NCBI GenBank assembly: GCA_001839685.1
Contig: MLAK01000893.1
Location: 45,809 to 65,979 of the forward strand
Length of the DNA stretch: 20,171 bases
Direction: 5' to 3'
DNA from: Tritrichomonas foetus
Lineage: Eukaryota > Parabasalia > Tritrichomonadida > Tritrichomonadidae
This document shows, piece after piece, positions 8,945-16,468 of this stretch; the stretch's first letter is position 1, and the number at the start of each line of letters is the position of its first letter. The position numbers and the translations under genes are program-made. A model generated the notes under the pieces. The model had not been told where the DNA came from, did no database searches, and was given only the letters and a program-made list of their open reading frames with translations.

Positions 8945-9910
8945 TTATTTGATGCTTTTTATAACATCGATGAGCTGCTCATGCTCTTGTTCGAGCTGCT
9001 CCTGTATATTTGGCACGTCTGGAATGAGGTAGTCTTCGAGAATGCTTAATAAAAGTTTTTTATTATTTCTTATGACTGAAGTTGTGAACATTGACCGTCT
9101 TGCATTTATGGCAAATAGTTTGAATAAATTATATGCGCCAACAGAAAGTCTTCTTTTTGGGTCTTTTAAAAGCTTCAAAACAATCATCAGGTTTTCTGGG
9201 TCATCAATAAACTTCAGCATGTTTTGTTTGCAATCTGTGGCAGACAAAAATTTATAAAGAATTCCAAGAAAATATGCAAGAATGATGTAGTTTCCTGAAT
9301 GCAGAATAATTTTGAACTGATAGTGGTATATGTCCCAATTAGATGCAACATGTTCGGCAGAAATATCAATGTACGTATTCAGCAAAATAGAATAAGTCGC
9401 AAAAGCGGGTCCAATAAGGTCAAAGTGGTCATTCACCAAATACTGAAAAAATGAAATGACATAGGCCTTTTTGAAAATATACTTGGCAAAGTCTCGACTA
9501 CGACTTATGCATGCTCTGAAAATTATATGGGCGGTGCTTCCGATTTCAATAACGGAAAAATATGAACAGAGCTTTTTTAAGTCTTTGCTGTGCTTTTTGA
9601 AGTACGACGGAAGTGAAAAATCCGGAAATCGAAGAACTGTCGCTTGAAGAAGGCCCGAAATAGCGTTATTTATTACTTGATCGCATTTACCCATTAAAGT
9701 TATCATTTTGCTGACTAGATTCTCTTTGAAAATCATCTCGTTTATTTTTTCGACGTCTTTTCGCTTCTTGAGGCTCGTGTTGTTGATAAAATAAAATAAT
9801 GTGACGAGATATTGAACCATATCGTTCGTAATTTTGGGATCTTGATTACATTTGTATGAACTCATATGCGCGTCCAGCTTATAGATCGCATTTCTTGCAG
9901 TTTTCAGCAT
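8945..9910 (-). CDS. CAB39: Mo25/CAB39-like kinase scaffold protein
   Basis: A 321-residue helical-repeat protein of the Mo25 family (human about 341), which activates LKB1-STRAD and germinal-centre kinases, and in yeasts and protists acts in polarity and division. The C-terminal third is diagnostic: WDIYHYQFKIILHSGNYI aligns with the Mo25 segment before the SDNYVTKRQ helix, then FIDDPENLMIVLKLLKD and LSVGAYNLFKLFAIN match the family pattern of penultimate repeats. The last residues (LIDVIKSIK) match the family's terminal helix. The open frame extends upstream to a TTG at 9934 but has no ATG there, so I place the start at the ATG at 9910. The family normally has about 20 more N-terminal residues, so the N-terminus is slightly short. 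The stop overlaps TAAA. Confidence 0.82.
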   Translation of the reverse strand: MLKTARNAIYKLDAHMSSYKCNQDPKITNDMVQYLVTLFYFINNTSLKKRKDVEKINEMIFKENLVSKMITLMGKCDQVINNAISGLLQATVLRFPDFSLPSYFKKHSKDLKKLCSYFSVIEIGSTAHIIFRACISRSRDFAKYIFKKAYVISFFQYLVNDHFDLIGPAFATYSILLNTYIDISAEHVASNWDIYHYQFKIILHSGNYIILAYFLGILYKFLSATDCKQNMLKFIDDPENLMIVLKLLKDPKRRLSVGAYNLFKLFAINARRSMFTTSVIRNNKKLLLSILEDYLIPDVPNIQEQLEQEHEQLIDVIKSIK

Positions 9911-10621
9911 TCTTTGTAAAAATTCACTTTTCAAATTAAATGTTGGGCAAAAATTCTAAACATATTTGATCGGCTAATTTCAAAAAGTATTATTATCGCT
10001 TGTAATTTTTCTTTTTTTTTTGAGATACTTTTTCAATACTTTACGAAAAAAATTAAATCATGAAAAAATATTTTTTTATTGAAAGAATTTATGATATTTC
10101 TGTCTTCTTCTACACATTCATATATTGAACTATAAAGATCTTATGCTAAGAGGAAAAAGCCTGGCGATCATTTTATCTAAGTTGTATCATATCTTCCATC
10201 ACTTTTGGATAAACTAGACAGGGCTTTGTCATATACATTCTAAGTTCTTTCTATAATATATTTTACCAGCTTATATTTCATGAGCCTCTTCATAGAATCC
10301 ATTATTCGATGGATTTCTTCTTACTTTTTGTTTGAATCTTCTCCGTAAAGTATTGAAAGAGTGGATCCAAAATCAACAACAAAAATCACAGTGCGAAAGT
10401 AACGTTTAATATCGAGATGATTTTGTGAAGATACTTGGTCGAACCAGTTACAATCTCTTGAGGGCTGTTTCGTGAATATCGATTTTCCATGTCGCAATGG
10501 GCAGGCGTGAGCGAGAGTATAGTGCCAGTTTGGTACTAAGTGAATCAAATAATCATTTTGAGAAAGAAAAATGAGAAAAAGTAAAATAGAAAAATCAGAT
10601 TGATTGCTTTGTTTAATTTGC
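9911..10621. other. Intergenic region between Mo25 and beta-tubulin
   Basis: Holds the Mo25 upstream region, with long T/A homopolymers (T10 near 10011-10020, T7 near 10072-10078), and a possible gene relic (10130-10569) behind the tubulin 3' end. A TAAA for tubulin mRNA lies just beyond its stop. No clear initiator motif precedes Mo25. Confidence 0.5.
10130..10569 (-). pseudogene. Possible decayed coding sequence downstream of beta-tubulin
   Basis: After the tubulin stop, one minus-strand frame stays open to a TAA at 10321-10323 with a diverse, protein-like translation (for example RHGKSIFTKQPSRDCNWFDQV). The same frame resumes after single stops to a TAG at 10177-10179. Another frame then gives ATG-initiated codons to a TAG at 10130-10132. 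The pieces look like a gene eroded by stops and frameshifts. I do not recognise the family. AT-rich DNA can mimic this, so confidence is low. Confidence 0.3.
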
Positions 10622-11959
10622 TTAAACTTCGGCTTCTTCATCTTCTTCGCCTTCGCCAACTTCGTCGACACCGGCTGTTTCGTACATTTCGTATTCTTGG
10701 ATGAGATCGGTCATGTTTGAACGAGCTTCATCGAATTCGACTGTTTCGAGACCTTCGTTGACGTACCAGTGGATGAAGGCACGTCTGGCGTACATCTTTT
10801 GGAATTGTGAGTCGACACGTGTGAAGAGTTCACGGAAGGCTGTTGTGTTACCGATGAATGTGGCGGCCATCTTGAGACCACGTGGTGGGATGTCGCAGAT
10901 TGAGGACTTCACATTGTTTGGAATCCATTCGACGAAGTATGAGGTGTTACGGGCTTGGATGTTGAGCATTTGTTCGTCGACTTCTTTGGATGACATGCGT
11001 CCACGGAAGTGGGCGGAAACTGTGAGGTAGACACCACGGCGTGGGTCGCAGGCAGCCATCATGTTCTTGTTGTCGAACAATTGGGATGTAAGTTCTGGGA
11101 CGGTCAAAGCGCGGTATTGTTGGCTTCCNCGGGATGTGAGTGGGGCGAAGCCGACGATGAAGAAGTGGAGACGTGGGAATGGAACAAGGTTAACGGCGAG
11201 CTTACGAAGATCGGCGTTGAGTTGACCTGGGAATCTGAGGGAGCAGGTTGTTCCGGACATAACCATGGAGACGAGGTGGTTAAGATCACCATATGTTGGT
11301 GTTGTGAGCTTGAGTGTACGGAAGCAGATATCGTAAAGGGCTTCGTTATCGATGCAGAAAACTTCATCGGCNGATTCGACAAGTTGGTGAACGGAAAGTG
11401 TGCAGTTGTATGGTTCAACGACTGTATCTGAAACCTTTGGTGATGGGACGATGGAGTATGTAGAAAGGATACGATCTGGGTATTCTTCACGGAGCTTGTT
11501 GAGGAGGAGTGTTCCGAGACCTGAACCTGTTCCACCACCGAGGGAGTGGACAAGTTGGAATCCTTGGAGGGCGTCGCAGGATTCGGCTTCCTTACGGATA
11601 ACATCGAGGATTGATTCGGCAAGTTCTTGTCCTTCTGTGTAGTAACCCTTGGCCCAGTTGTTACCGGCACCAGATTGTCCGAAAACGAAGTTATCTGGGC
11701 GGAAGAGTTGACCGTATTGACCGGCGCGGACTGAGTCCATTGTTCCTGGTTCAAGGTCGACAAGGATAGCACGTGGGACGTATTTGCCTCCTGTGGCTTC
11801 GTTGTAGTAAACGTTGATACGTTCTAATTGAAGATCGGAATCTCCGTGGTATGAACCTGTTGGGTCAATGCCGTGTTCGTCTGAGATAACTTCCCAGAAC
11901 TTGGCGCCGATTTGGTTACCGCATTGGCCTGCTTGGATGTGAACGATTTCACGAACCAT
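10622..11959 (-). CDS. Beta-tubulin
   Basis: A 445-residue beta-tubulin, the GTP-binding subunit of microtubules for mitotic spindle, axostyle and flagella. Landmarks are [14 protein letters not shown] near the start, the GGGTGSG GTP-binding loop (141-147), [36 protein letters not shown], and an acidic C-terminal tail ending EEDEEAEV. The frame is open upstream to TTG 11989, but the ATG at 11959 fits the family. It gives Met-Val-Arg-Glu-Ile, one residue more than the usual MREI. Two ambiguous bases, at 11129 and 11372, both fall at third codon positions (CGN Arg, TCN Ser), so the protein is unambiguous. At the drug-relevant sites it has Tyr167, Glu198 and Phe200 (standard numbering). GC content is higher than the surroundings, as expected for a highly expressed gene. 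Confidence 0.98.
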   Translation of the reverse strand: MVREIVHIQAGQCGNQIGAKFWEVISDEHGIDPTGSYHGDSDLQLERINVYYNEATGGKYVPRAILVDLEPGTMDSVRAGQYGQLFRPDNFVFGQSGAGNNWAKGYYTEGQELAESILDVIRKEAESCDALQGFQLVHSLGGGTGSGLGTLLLNKLREEYPDRILSTYSIVPSPKVSDTVVEPYNCTLSVHQLVEXADEVFCIDNEALYDICFRTLKLTTPTYGDLNHLVSMVMSGTTCSLRFPGQLNADLRKLAVNLVPFPRLHFFIVGFAPLTSXGSQQYRALTVPELTSQLFDNKNMMAACDPRRGVYLTVSAHFRGRMSSKEVDEQMLNIQARNTSYFVEWIPNNVKSSICDIPPRGLKMAATFIGNTTAFRELFTRVDSQFQKMYARRAFIHWYVNEGLETVEFDEARSNMTDLIQEYEMYETAGVDEVGEGEEDEEAEV

Positions 11960-11960
11960 T

Positions 11961-11976
11961 CTATAGTGAAGTGAAG
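11961..11976 (-). promoter_or_regulatory. Trichomonad-type initiator of beta-tubulin
   Basis: On the minus strand CTTCACTTCACTATAG contains two overlapping Inr-like motifs (TCACTT and TCACTA) matching the Trichomonas vaginalis consensus TCA-pyrimidine-T/A. If the A is +1, the 5' UTR is 13 or 8 nt, typical of trichomonads. Confidence 0.7.
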
Positions 11977-12349
11977 GATTATTGGCCAAAAAGTTATCAA
12001 AAAGTTATAAAGATTCTTTTAAAAAGTTTTAAACCGTTATCAAAATACTATAAAAAACGGATTTTTTAGTGAATCGGAAAAACAAGATCATAATAAATTG
12101 CACATTTTTCTGAATATAATCCCTTTCCCGTGATAAGATGTGAAATTTGATCAATAATTATGATTTGATACTTGATACAAGAAAATAAAAAACGTCGGTT
12201 TATTTCTTTGCTTCACAATATTTGAACGATGTTATAGAATATTTTGTTAATAATAACGCATATGATATGATAAGATATTCTTTTAGACCCCACCCCTATC
12301 ATGTGATCTTCCCAAAATAAACTATTTAAAGTCATCTTCTTAATTTCTG
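11977..12349. other. Divergent intergenic region, beta-tubulin/GT2
   Basis: AT-rich upstream region shared by two divergent genes. It contains a repeated AAAAGTTAT/AAAAGTTTT block (11990-12035) behind the tubulin initiator and a short C-run ACCCCACCCC (12287-12296) on the GT2 side. No strong initiator is seen for GT2, only GTCATCTTC about 18 nt upstream. Confidence 0.5.
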
Positions 12350-13399
12350 ATGAGGTATTTTCCCAATAAGAAATTACATGAATTTCTTGCATTTATCATA
12401 ATAATCACAGGGATAATTCAATGCTTTCTCTCAAATATTACACCCCCAAAACTATTGACAATTGTTGGGATAATACCAATTTCTATTGTAATTCCAATAT
12501 TTAATCGGGAAAATTATTTGAATAGAAGTTTGTATACTGCAATTCATCAAACACTTAGAAATGTTGAAATTGTTTGTATAGATGACTGCTCAACTGATAA
12601 CTCTGTTCACTTTATCATAAATATCATGAAAAAAGATAAAAGAATTAAACTTGTTAGAAATTTATATAATCAAGGAACAAGTCTCACAAGATTGAATGGT
12701 GTGTATTATTCTAACGGTGAATATATCATGTCTCTTGACCCAGATGATCTTTTGTACCTGAATGCTGCTGAACTCAATTATCAGTATGCAAAAAAGGCAT
12801 ATGCTGATGTTTTAGAATATCGAATAAAATATAAGTCATCACAATTATATGATAGAAATTGGTTTCCATGTAGAAGGAATTACACCAAAAGAGAAAAACT
12901 TCTCAAAAAGTTTACTACTTTTCGAATGAATTGGAATGTGTGTAAAAGAATAATTCGAAGATCAATTTATTTAAAAGCAGGTGATTTTTTGCGTCCTTAC
13001 ATCAGCGGAAGAAAAATTAATGTAGCTGATGATTTAATTCAATGTGGAATGATTTACTTCTTCACCCAAAGGTTAATTTGTACCAAAATCATGACATATA
13101 TTTACTTAGTGAATAAAACAGATAATTCAGAGTCAGAATTGTTTCAATCTCGTGTGCAAAATAAGATTCAGGTCCTTTATGGAAAAGCCTTAATTCAGTA
13201 TTTTTATAAGAATAGGGGAAGACTTGAAACATGTTCATTTGATACATTTTTAGGCCAGGGATCAAATTTGGAGTATTACAATAAAATAACACCCATTTCG
13301 AATAAAACGCATACTTTTGAATGCATATCTAATCATAAAGAAATAGGATACTTGAAAAATGATCTGTTGGGTGTATGCTTAATGTATAATGTGTCCTAG
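12350..13399 (+). CDS. Membrane-anchored family 2 glycosyltransferase
   Basis: A 349-residue type II membrane protein of the GT2 (GT-A fold) group. Residues about 11-28 are a hydrophobic signal anchor (LAFIIIITGIIQCF), placing the catalytic part in the Golgi/ER lumen or outside. The GT-A core follows: SIVIPIFNRENYLNRSL (45-61), the nucleotide-binding VEIVCIDDCSTDNS (72-85), GTSLTRLNGV (109-118), and the metal-binding DxD-type motif DPDD at 130-133. The C-terminal half is basic and not recognised. Such enzymes transfer a sugar from a nucleotide sugar, in trichomonads probably to surface glycans; donor and acceptor cannot be told. The stop is TAG with no TAAA close by, unlike its neighbours. 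Confidence 0.82.
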   Translation: MRYFPNKKLHEFLAFIIIITGIIQCFLSNITPPKLLTIVGIIPISIVIPIFNRENYLNRSLYTAIHQTLRNVEIVCIDDCSTDNSVHFIINIMKKDKRIKLVRNLYNQGTSLTRLNGVYYSNGEYIMSLDPDDLLYLNAAELNYQYAKKAYADVLEYRIKYKSSQLYDRNWFPCRRNYTKREKLLKKFTTFRMNWNVCKRIIRRSIYLKAGDFLRPYISGRKINVADDLIQCGMIYFFTQRLICTKIMTYIYLVNKTDNSESELFQSRVQNKIQVLYGKALIQYFYKNRGRLETCSFDTFLGQGSNLEYYNKITPISNKTHTFECISNHKEIGYLKNDLLGVCLMYNVS

Positions 13400-14214
13400 C
13401 TATGTAACATTCTATGTTCATTGATAGTTGTTCACTCATTGTAATCATCACAATGTAATGGAAGTTATTTGGAATGAAAATATCTTGAATTGATGATTTT
13501 GTTATTCAACCACTTACAATCTTAAATTATACATAAATTGGTGATCAATTAATATTAATTTTAATCAAACGATTGTTAACAAGAAAAGGCAGAAAAGCCT
13601 TAAATTTCCAAATGTATTCAAGATGAAGAATTGTTTTATACTGATACTCAGCATGAGCTTGATGTAATTCTGTATGGTACTAAAAATGTTAGAAATAAAA
13701 TTTATTCTTAAAGAGGAGACAAAAATATTAATTCACTTTTCTAGCTTCATACATATTTTTTTTTATTCCATCTTGGAAATCATTTATTAATTATGATATT
13801 ACGTATAAAAGGTAATGGAATCAAATAAAACACTAAATTAGATGGGAGAAAATATTTTTTATTTGGCAATTGGAAATTAAGAATCTGATACGAAATTAGT
13901 TGATCGATATTTGACGAATAAATTTACAAGCATATAATTCCTTCACGTTGGTTGAGATAATTTTCCTTCTAAAATCGATGAAACGGAGATAAAACGAATA
14001 TATTAATAATTATCGATTTTTTTTCTAAAAGTTATTTCCACGAAACACTTGTGAAAATTTGTGAACCACATTCATTTTCATTGAATCAAATCAAAATAAT
14101 TCAGATAAAAAGATCGCAAAATTGAGAAAACGATAAAATTATACAGATCTTTTCTTTAATTTTGTGAATAATTTTCAGAAAAACATTGAATATGTTTATT
14201 CCCAAAATATAATT
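13400..14214. other. Intergenic region between GT2 and the carbonic-anhydrase-like gene
   Basis: About 0.8 kb with no intact gene. A 35-codon open stretch on the plus strand (13604-13711) has protein-like composition (DEELFYTDTQHELDVILYG) but lacks an ATG and is flanked by stops, so it may be a small relic. The remainder is AT-rich with homopolymers. Confidence 0.5.
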
Positions 14215-14233
14215 TCATTATTTCATTTCACTT
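14215..14233 (+). promoter_or_regulatory. Initiator cluster of the carbonic-anhydrase-like gene
   Basis: Three Inr-like motifs follow each other: TCATTA (14215), TCATTT (14223) and TCACTT (14228). The last puts the presumed +1 A at 14230, 24 nt before the ATG at 14254. This cluster is a main reason for choosing the internal ATG over the longer open frame. Confidence 0.65.
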
Positions 14234-14253
14234 TTATCGCATTCCACAAATCC

Positions 14254-14943
14254 ATGAGTAATAATTTAGTCTGCATGAGTTGTATTGATGGCAGAGCCAC
14301 CAATGAAATCATGGGCTCACCAGGTGGTGATGCGGGTAATGTTTTCCGTGCAATCTATGCAGCAACTCAGATTGCACCAGAAGTGACGTTTGACCAAAAG
14401 AAACTTGGCGAAATCATTCTTGCATGTGCTCAGAATCTCGGTCACCAACTTTACTTCCACACCGACGATCACGCGATTCACCATTTCGATCCAAAAAATG
14501 CATCAAACCTTGAAGATGCCATCAAAGCTCAAAATATAGGCTGTGGATACTTCAAGCTTTGCTCAAACATACCAGAGAAACTCGAAGAAGGTGACAAATG
14601 TGTCGAGCTCTCCAGATTATTTTTAAAGGCGCTCGTTGAAATAATTCCAACAAGCCCCAAGGATTTTGATATTGTTGCACTTCATGGCGACCATAATGAA
14701 AAAGCAGTCAAAGAGTCACATCTTCTCACACCAATCAAGGCTGATGGACAAACTTTCGTATATCATCCAAAGGTTGAAGCAAGCGAAGGAAGCAAAATTG
14801 TTGATATCGTTATTGAACACGAAAAAACATTAAGTGGTAAAAAGGATGCCATCATTGCTAAGTACACAGAAATCTGCAAGAGTCACTGGGAACATGCAAT
14901 CGCAGTTTTAGCTCCAGGAATTGATATAGAAAAAATCGAATAA
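14254..14943 (+). CDS. Cadmium-type (zeta/CDCA-like) carbonic-anhydrase-like protein
   Basis: A 229-residue soluble protein without signal peptide. The N-terminus carries VCMSCIDGRATNEIMGSPGG (6-25) followed by DAGN, resembling the CxDGR...TPGGDAGEF segment that I recall for cadmium-containing carbonic anhydrases (CDCA, zeta class) of diatoms and bacteria. Candidate metal ligands are Cys10, His69 or His73 (FHTDDHA) and Cys97 (IGCGYF), with Asp12-Arg14 as the dyad also seen in beta-class enzymes. The likely reaction is CO2/bicarbonate interconversion, but this is inferred. The His-to-Cys spacing is longer than I remember for diatom CDCA (10 residues), so another function is possible. The open frame upstream of 14254 starts only at GTG and contains the initiator, so ATG 14254 is preferred. 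TAAA overlaps the stop. The family is rare in eukaryotes, which suggests transfer from bacteria. Confidence 0.6.
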   Translation: MSNNLVCMSCIDGRATNEIMGSPGGDAGNVFRAIYAATQIAPEVTFDQKKLGEIILACAQNLGHQLYFHTDDHAIHHFDPKNASNLEDAIKAQNIGCGYFKLCSNIPEKLEEGDKCVELSRLFLKALVEIIPTSPKDFDIVALHGDHNEKAVKESHLLTPIKADGQTFVYHPKVEASEGSKIVDIVIEHEKTLSGKKDAIIAKYTEICKSHWEHAIAVLAPGIDIEKIE

Positions 14944-15352
14944 ATATAAGAATAAAGATATATTAGACACAATCCTTCTTTTTAACAACAATGTTCAATT
15001 ATTTCTATCTGATCCAGAATCTAAATAACTCATGAATCATTTTTTGTGTATTGTCGTACAATATTCTAATAGAGCCTTCAATGAATACAATGATTATTTA
15101 TTTCCGTATTTTCTGATCCAGTTATCGATGATTTTCGAGATCAAAAAGTCATATGTATAAATAAGTTTTTGAAGTTGATAAATTGTTTCTAATCAGTATA
15201 GAATCCAAAATTTTGTTCACACGAAAGAAAAACAGAAAGAGTAGATGGGCATTAAAGTCGTAACAGATATTTGATTGATTTTTCATTTTTGATCCAAAAA
15301 ATCAAACGAAAAAAGACCACAAATAAGTTTCATTTGAGTCAACGAGTTGATT
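14944..15352. other. Convergent intergenic region
   Basis: Shared 3' flank of the carbonic-anhydrase-like and CBM9-like genes; both stops overlap TAAA. AT-rich; no other structure recognised. Confidence 0.5.
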
Positions 15353-15988
15353 TTACTCAAATTCAATTTGACCGAAGAATTCGGGAACATGAAATGCAGG
15401 TGTTGGCGTTTTGATTGGCTTCCATGAAAGGAAGTGTGGCTTTGTGAGATTATCGCCACATTTGTAGAAGTTGGCACGAGCCTTCTTTCCATGGAACTCA
15501 GTAATGGAATGCTTCCAAAAGACTGAAGCTGGAACTGCATAAACGAGGGTCCATTTATTGTCGCCAACTTTTTCTTCGAATGGCTCAGTTCCAAGTGAAG
15601 GCAGTCTGACGATTTTGTCTGTCTTGCCACGGACTTGCTCGGCCAGCACTTTTCCGAATCCAATCAGGCATCTTCCAATGCAGTTCATTTCAAGATTGTA
15701 ATAGCCAAGCTCATCAAATGAGACGAAAAATTCGCATGTGGAATCTGTCCAAATTTCACCATTATCTTCTGTAACGCGAGCAAGGGTGTACTGTTCTTCA
15801 ACATCGAAACGAAGGAATATTTCTTTATTGTTATGCGCAATTCGGAATTGGACTTTTGGGGTTTCTGGATATTGATCGGCCCAATTGTTGTTGCCGATAA
15901 GATTGGGCTCCAATTGAGCAAGAGCTTCGGAGGCAGCCTGAAGGTTTGATTGGTCAAGAGTGGAAATGAAAGGAATAAGGAGTGTCAT
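15353..15988 (-). CDS. CBM9-like carbohydrate-binding family protein
   Basis: A 211-residue soluble protein consisting of one beta-sandwich of the CBM9-like type. Key family segments are VQFRIAHNNKEIFLRFDVEE (46-65), the EDNGEIWTDSTCEFFVSFD block (74-92), YYNLEMNCIGRCLIGFG (96-112), RLPSLGTEPFEE (128-139), WTLVYAVP (146-153) and the C-terminal FYKCGD...HFLSWKPI...PEFFGQIEFE. These match the stand-alone CBM9-like proteins common in Bacteroidetes almost block for block, suggesting horizontal acquisition. It probably binds a glycan or sugar end; no catalytic residues are known for the family. The frame is open to ATG 16090, but that extension is AT-rich and spans the initiator, so I take ATG 15988. 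The stop overlaps TAAA. Confidence 0.78.
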   Translation of the reverse strand: MTLLIPFISTLDQSNLQAASEALAQLEPNLIGNNNWADQYPETPKVQFRIAHNNKEIFLRFDVEEQYTLARVTEDNGEIWTDSTCEFFVSFDELGYYNLEMNCIGRCLIGFGKVLAEQVRGKTDKIVRLPSLGTEPFEEKVGDNKWTLVYAVPASVFWKHSITEFHGKKARANFYKCGDNLTKPHFLSWKPIKTPTPAFHVPEFFGQIEFE

Positions 15989-16006
15989 GCTGATTGAGGA
16001 AAAGAA

Positions 16007-16015
16007 AAAAGTGAA
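16007..16015 (-). promoter_or_regulatory. Initiator of the CBM9-like gene
   Basis: Minus-strand TTCACTTTT matches the trichomonad Inr; +1 A at 16012 gives a 24-nt 5' UTR. It lies inside the longer open frame, supporting the start at 15988. Confidence 0.65.
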
Positions 16016-16468
16016 ATAAAATTGAATGTATATCGTTTTAACTTTTTGAATAAACAATTCAATTATTGAACCAAAACCCATAAAAAACAATCATTTTGAC
16101 CTTTCGTGAAACACCCAATTGAAAAATTGTATGAAAGAATAGATTGTGAAATTAAGGTCAAATCGATTAGTGAATTTTCCGGTTGTAACGAAAATATATT
16201 TTGATTGAATTTCTTTTCTCATTTGTATTCGATAAATGTATTTAGTAGAGTTTTACCATATTTTGGCTATTACATCCTTGTTGTTTCTTATGATCAATCA
16301 TCAATCATCCTAATCTTGATCAAGACATCAATATAATAATTCCTGTTTAATGAAGGGATAATTTGTCACTTTTGCGGTATAAAATAACGTACGAGATCTA
16401 TTCGAAACTTTTTCATAAGTTTAGAATCTGTTCGTTTTTTTAATACTTTTGTTTTTATCTTTATTATA
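16016..16468. other. Divergent intergenic region, CBM9-like/DRC10
   Basis: AT-rich. It contains a short direct repeat of ATCAATC (16292-16307) and a 10-bp palindrome CTTGATCAAG (about 16315-16324). No strong initiator is seen before the DRC10 ATG, only a TCATAA about 55 nt upstream. Confidence 0.45.

Noticed and set aside
11104..11772. 222-codon minus-strand frame inside beta-tubulin
   Set aside because: It overlaps the conserved tubulin frame and is Ser/Thr/Pro/Gln biased, as expected for an out-of-frame reading of a GC-richer gene.
14164..14253. Thirty-codon N-terminal extension of the carbonic-anhydrase-like protein
   Set aside because: It starts with GTG and contains the initiator cluster; the family motif begins right after the ATG at 14254.
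15989..16090. Hydrophobic N-terminal extension of the CBM9-like protein, possible signal anchor
   Set aside because: It is AT-rich, spans the TCACTTTT initiator and is absent from the bacterial-type family; the internal ATG at 15988 fits better.
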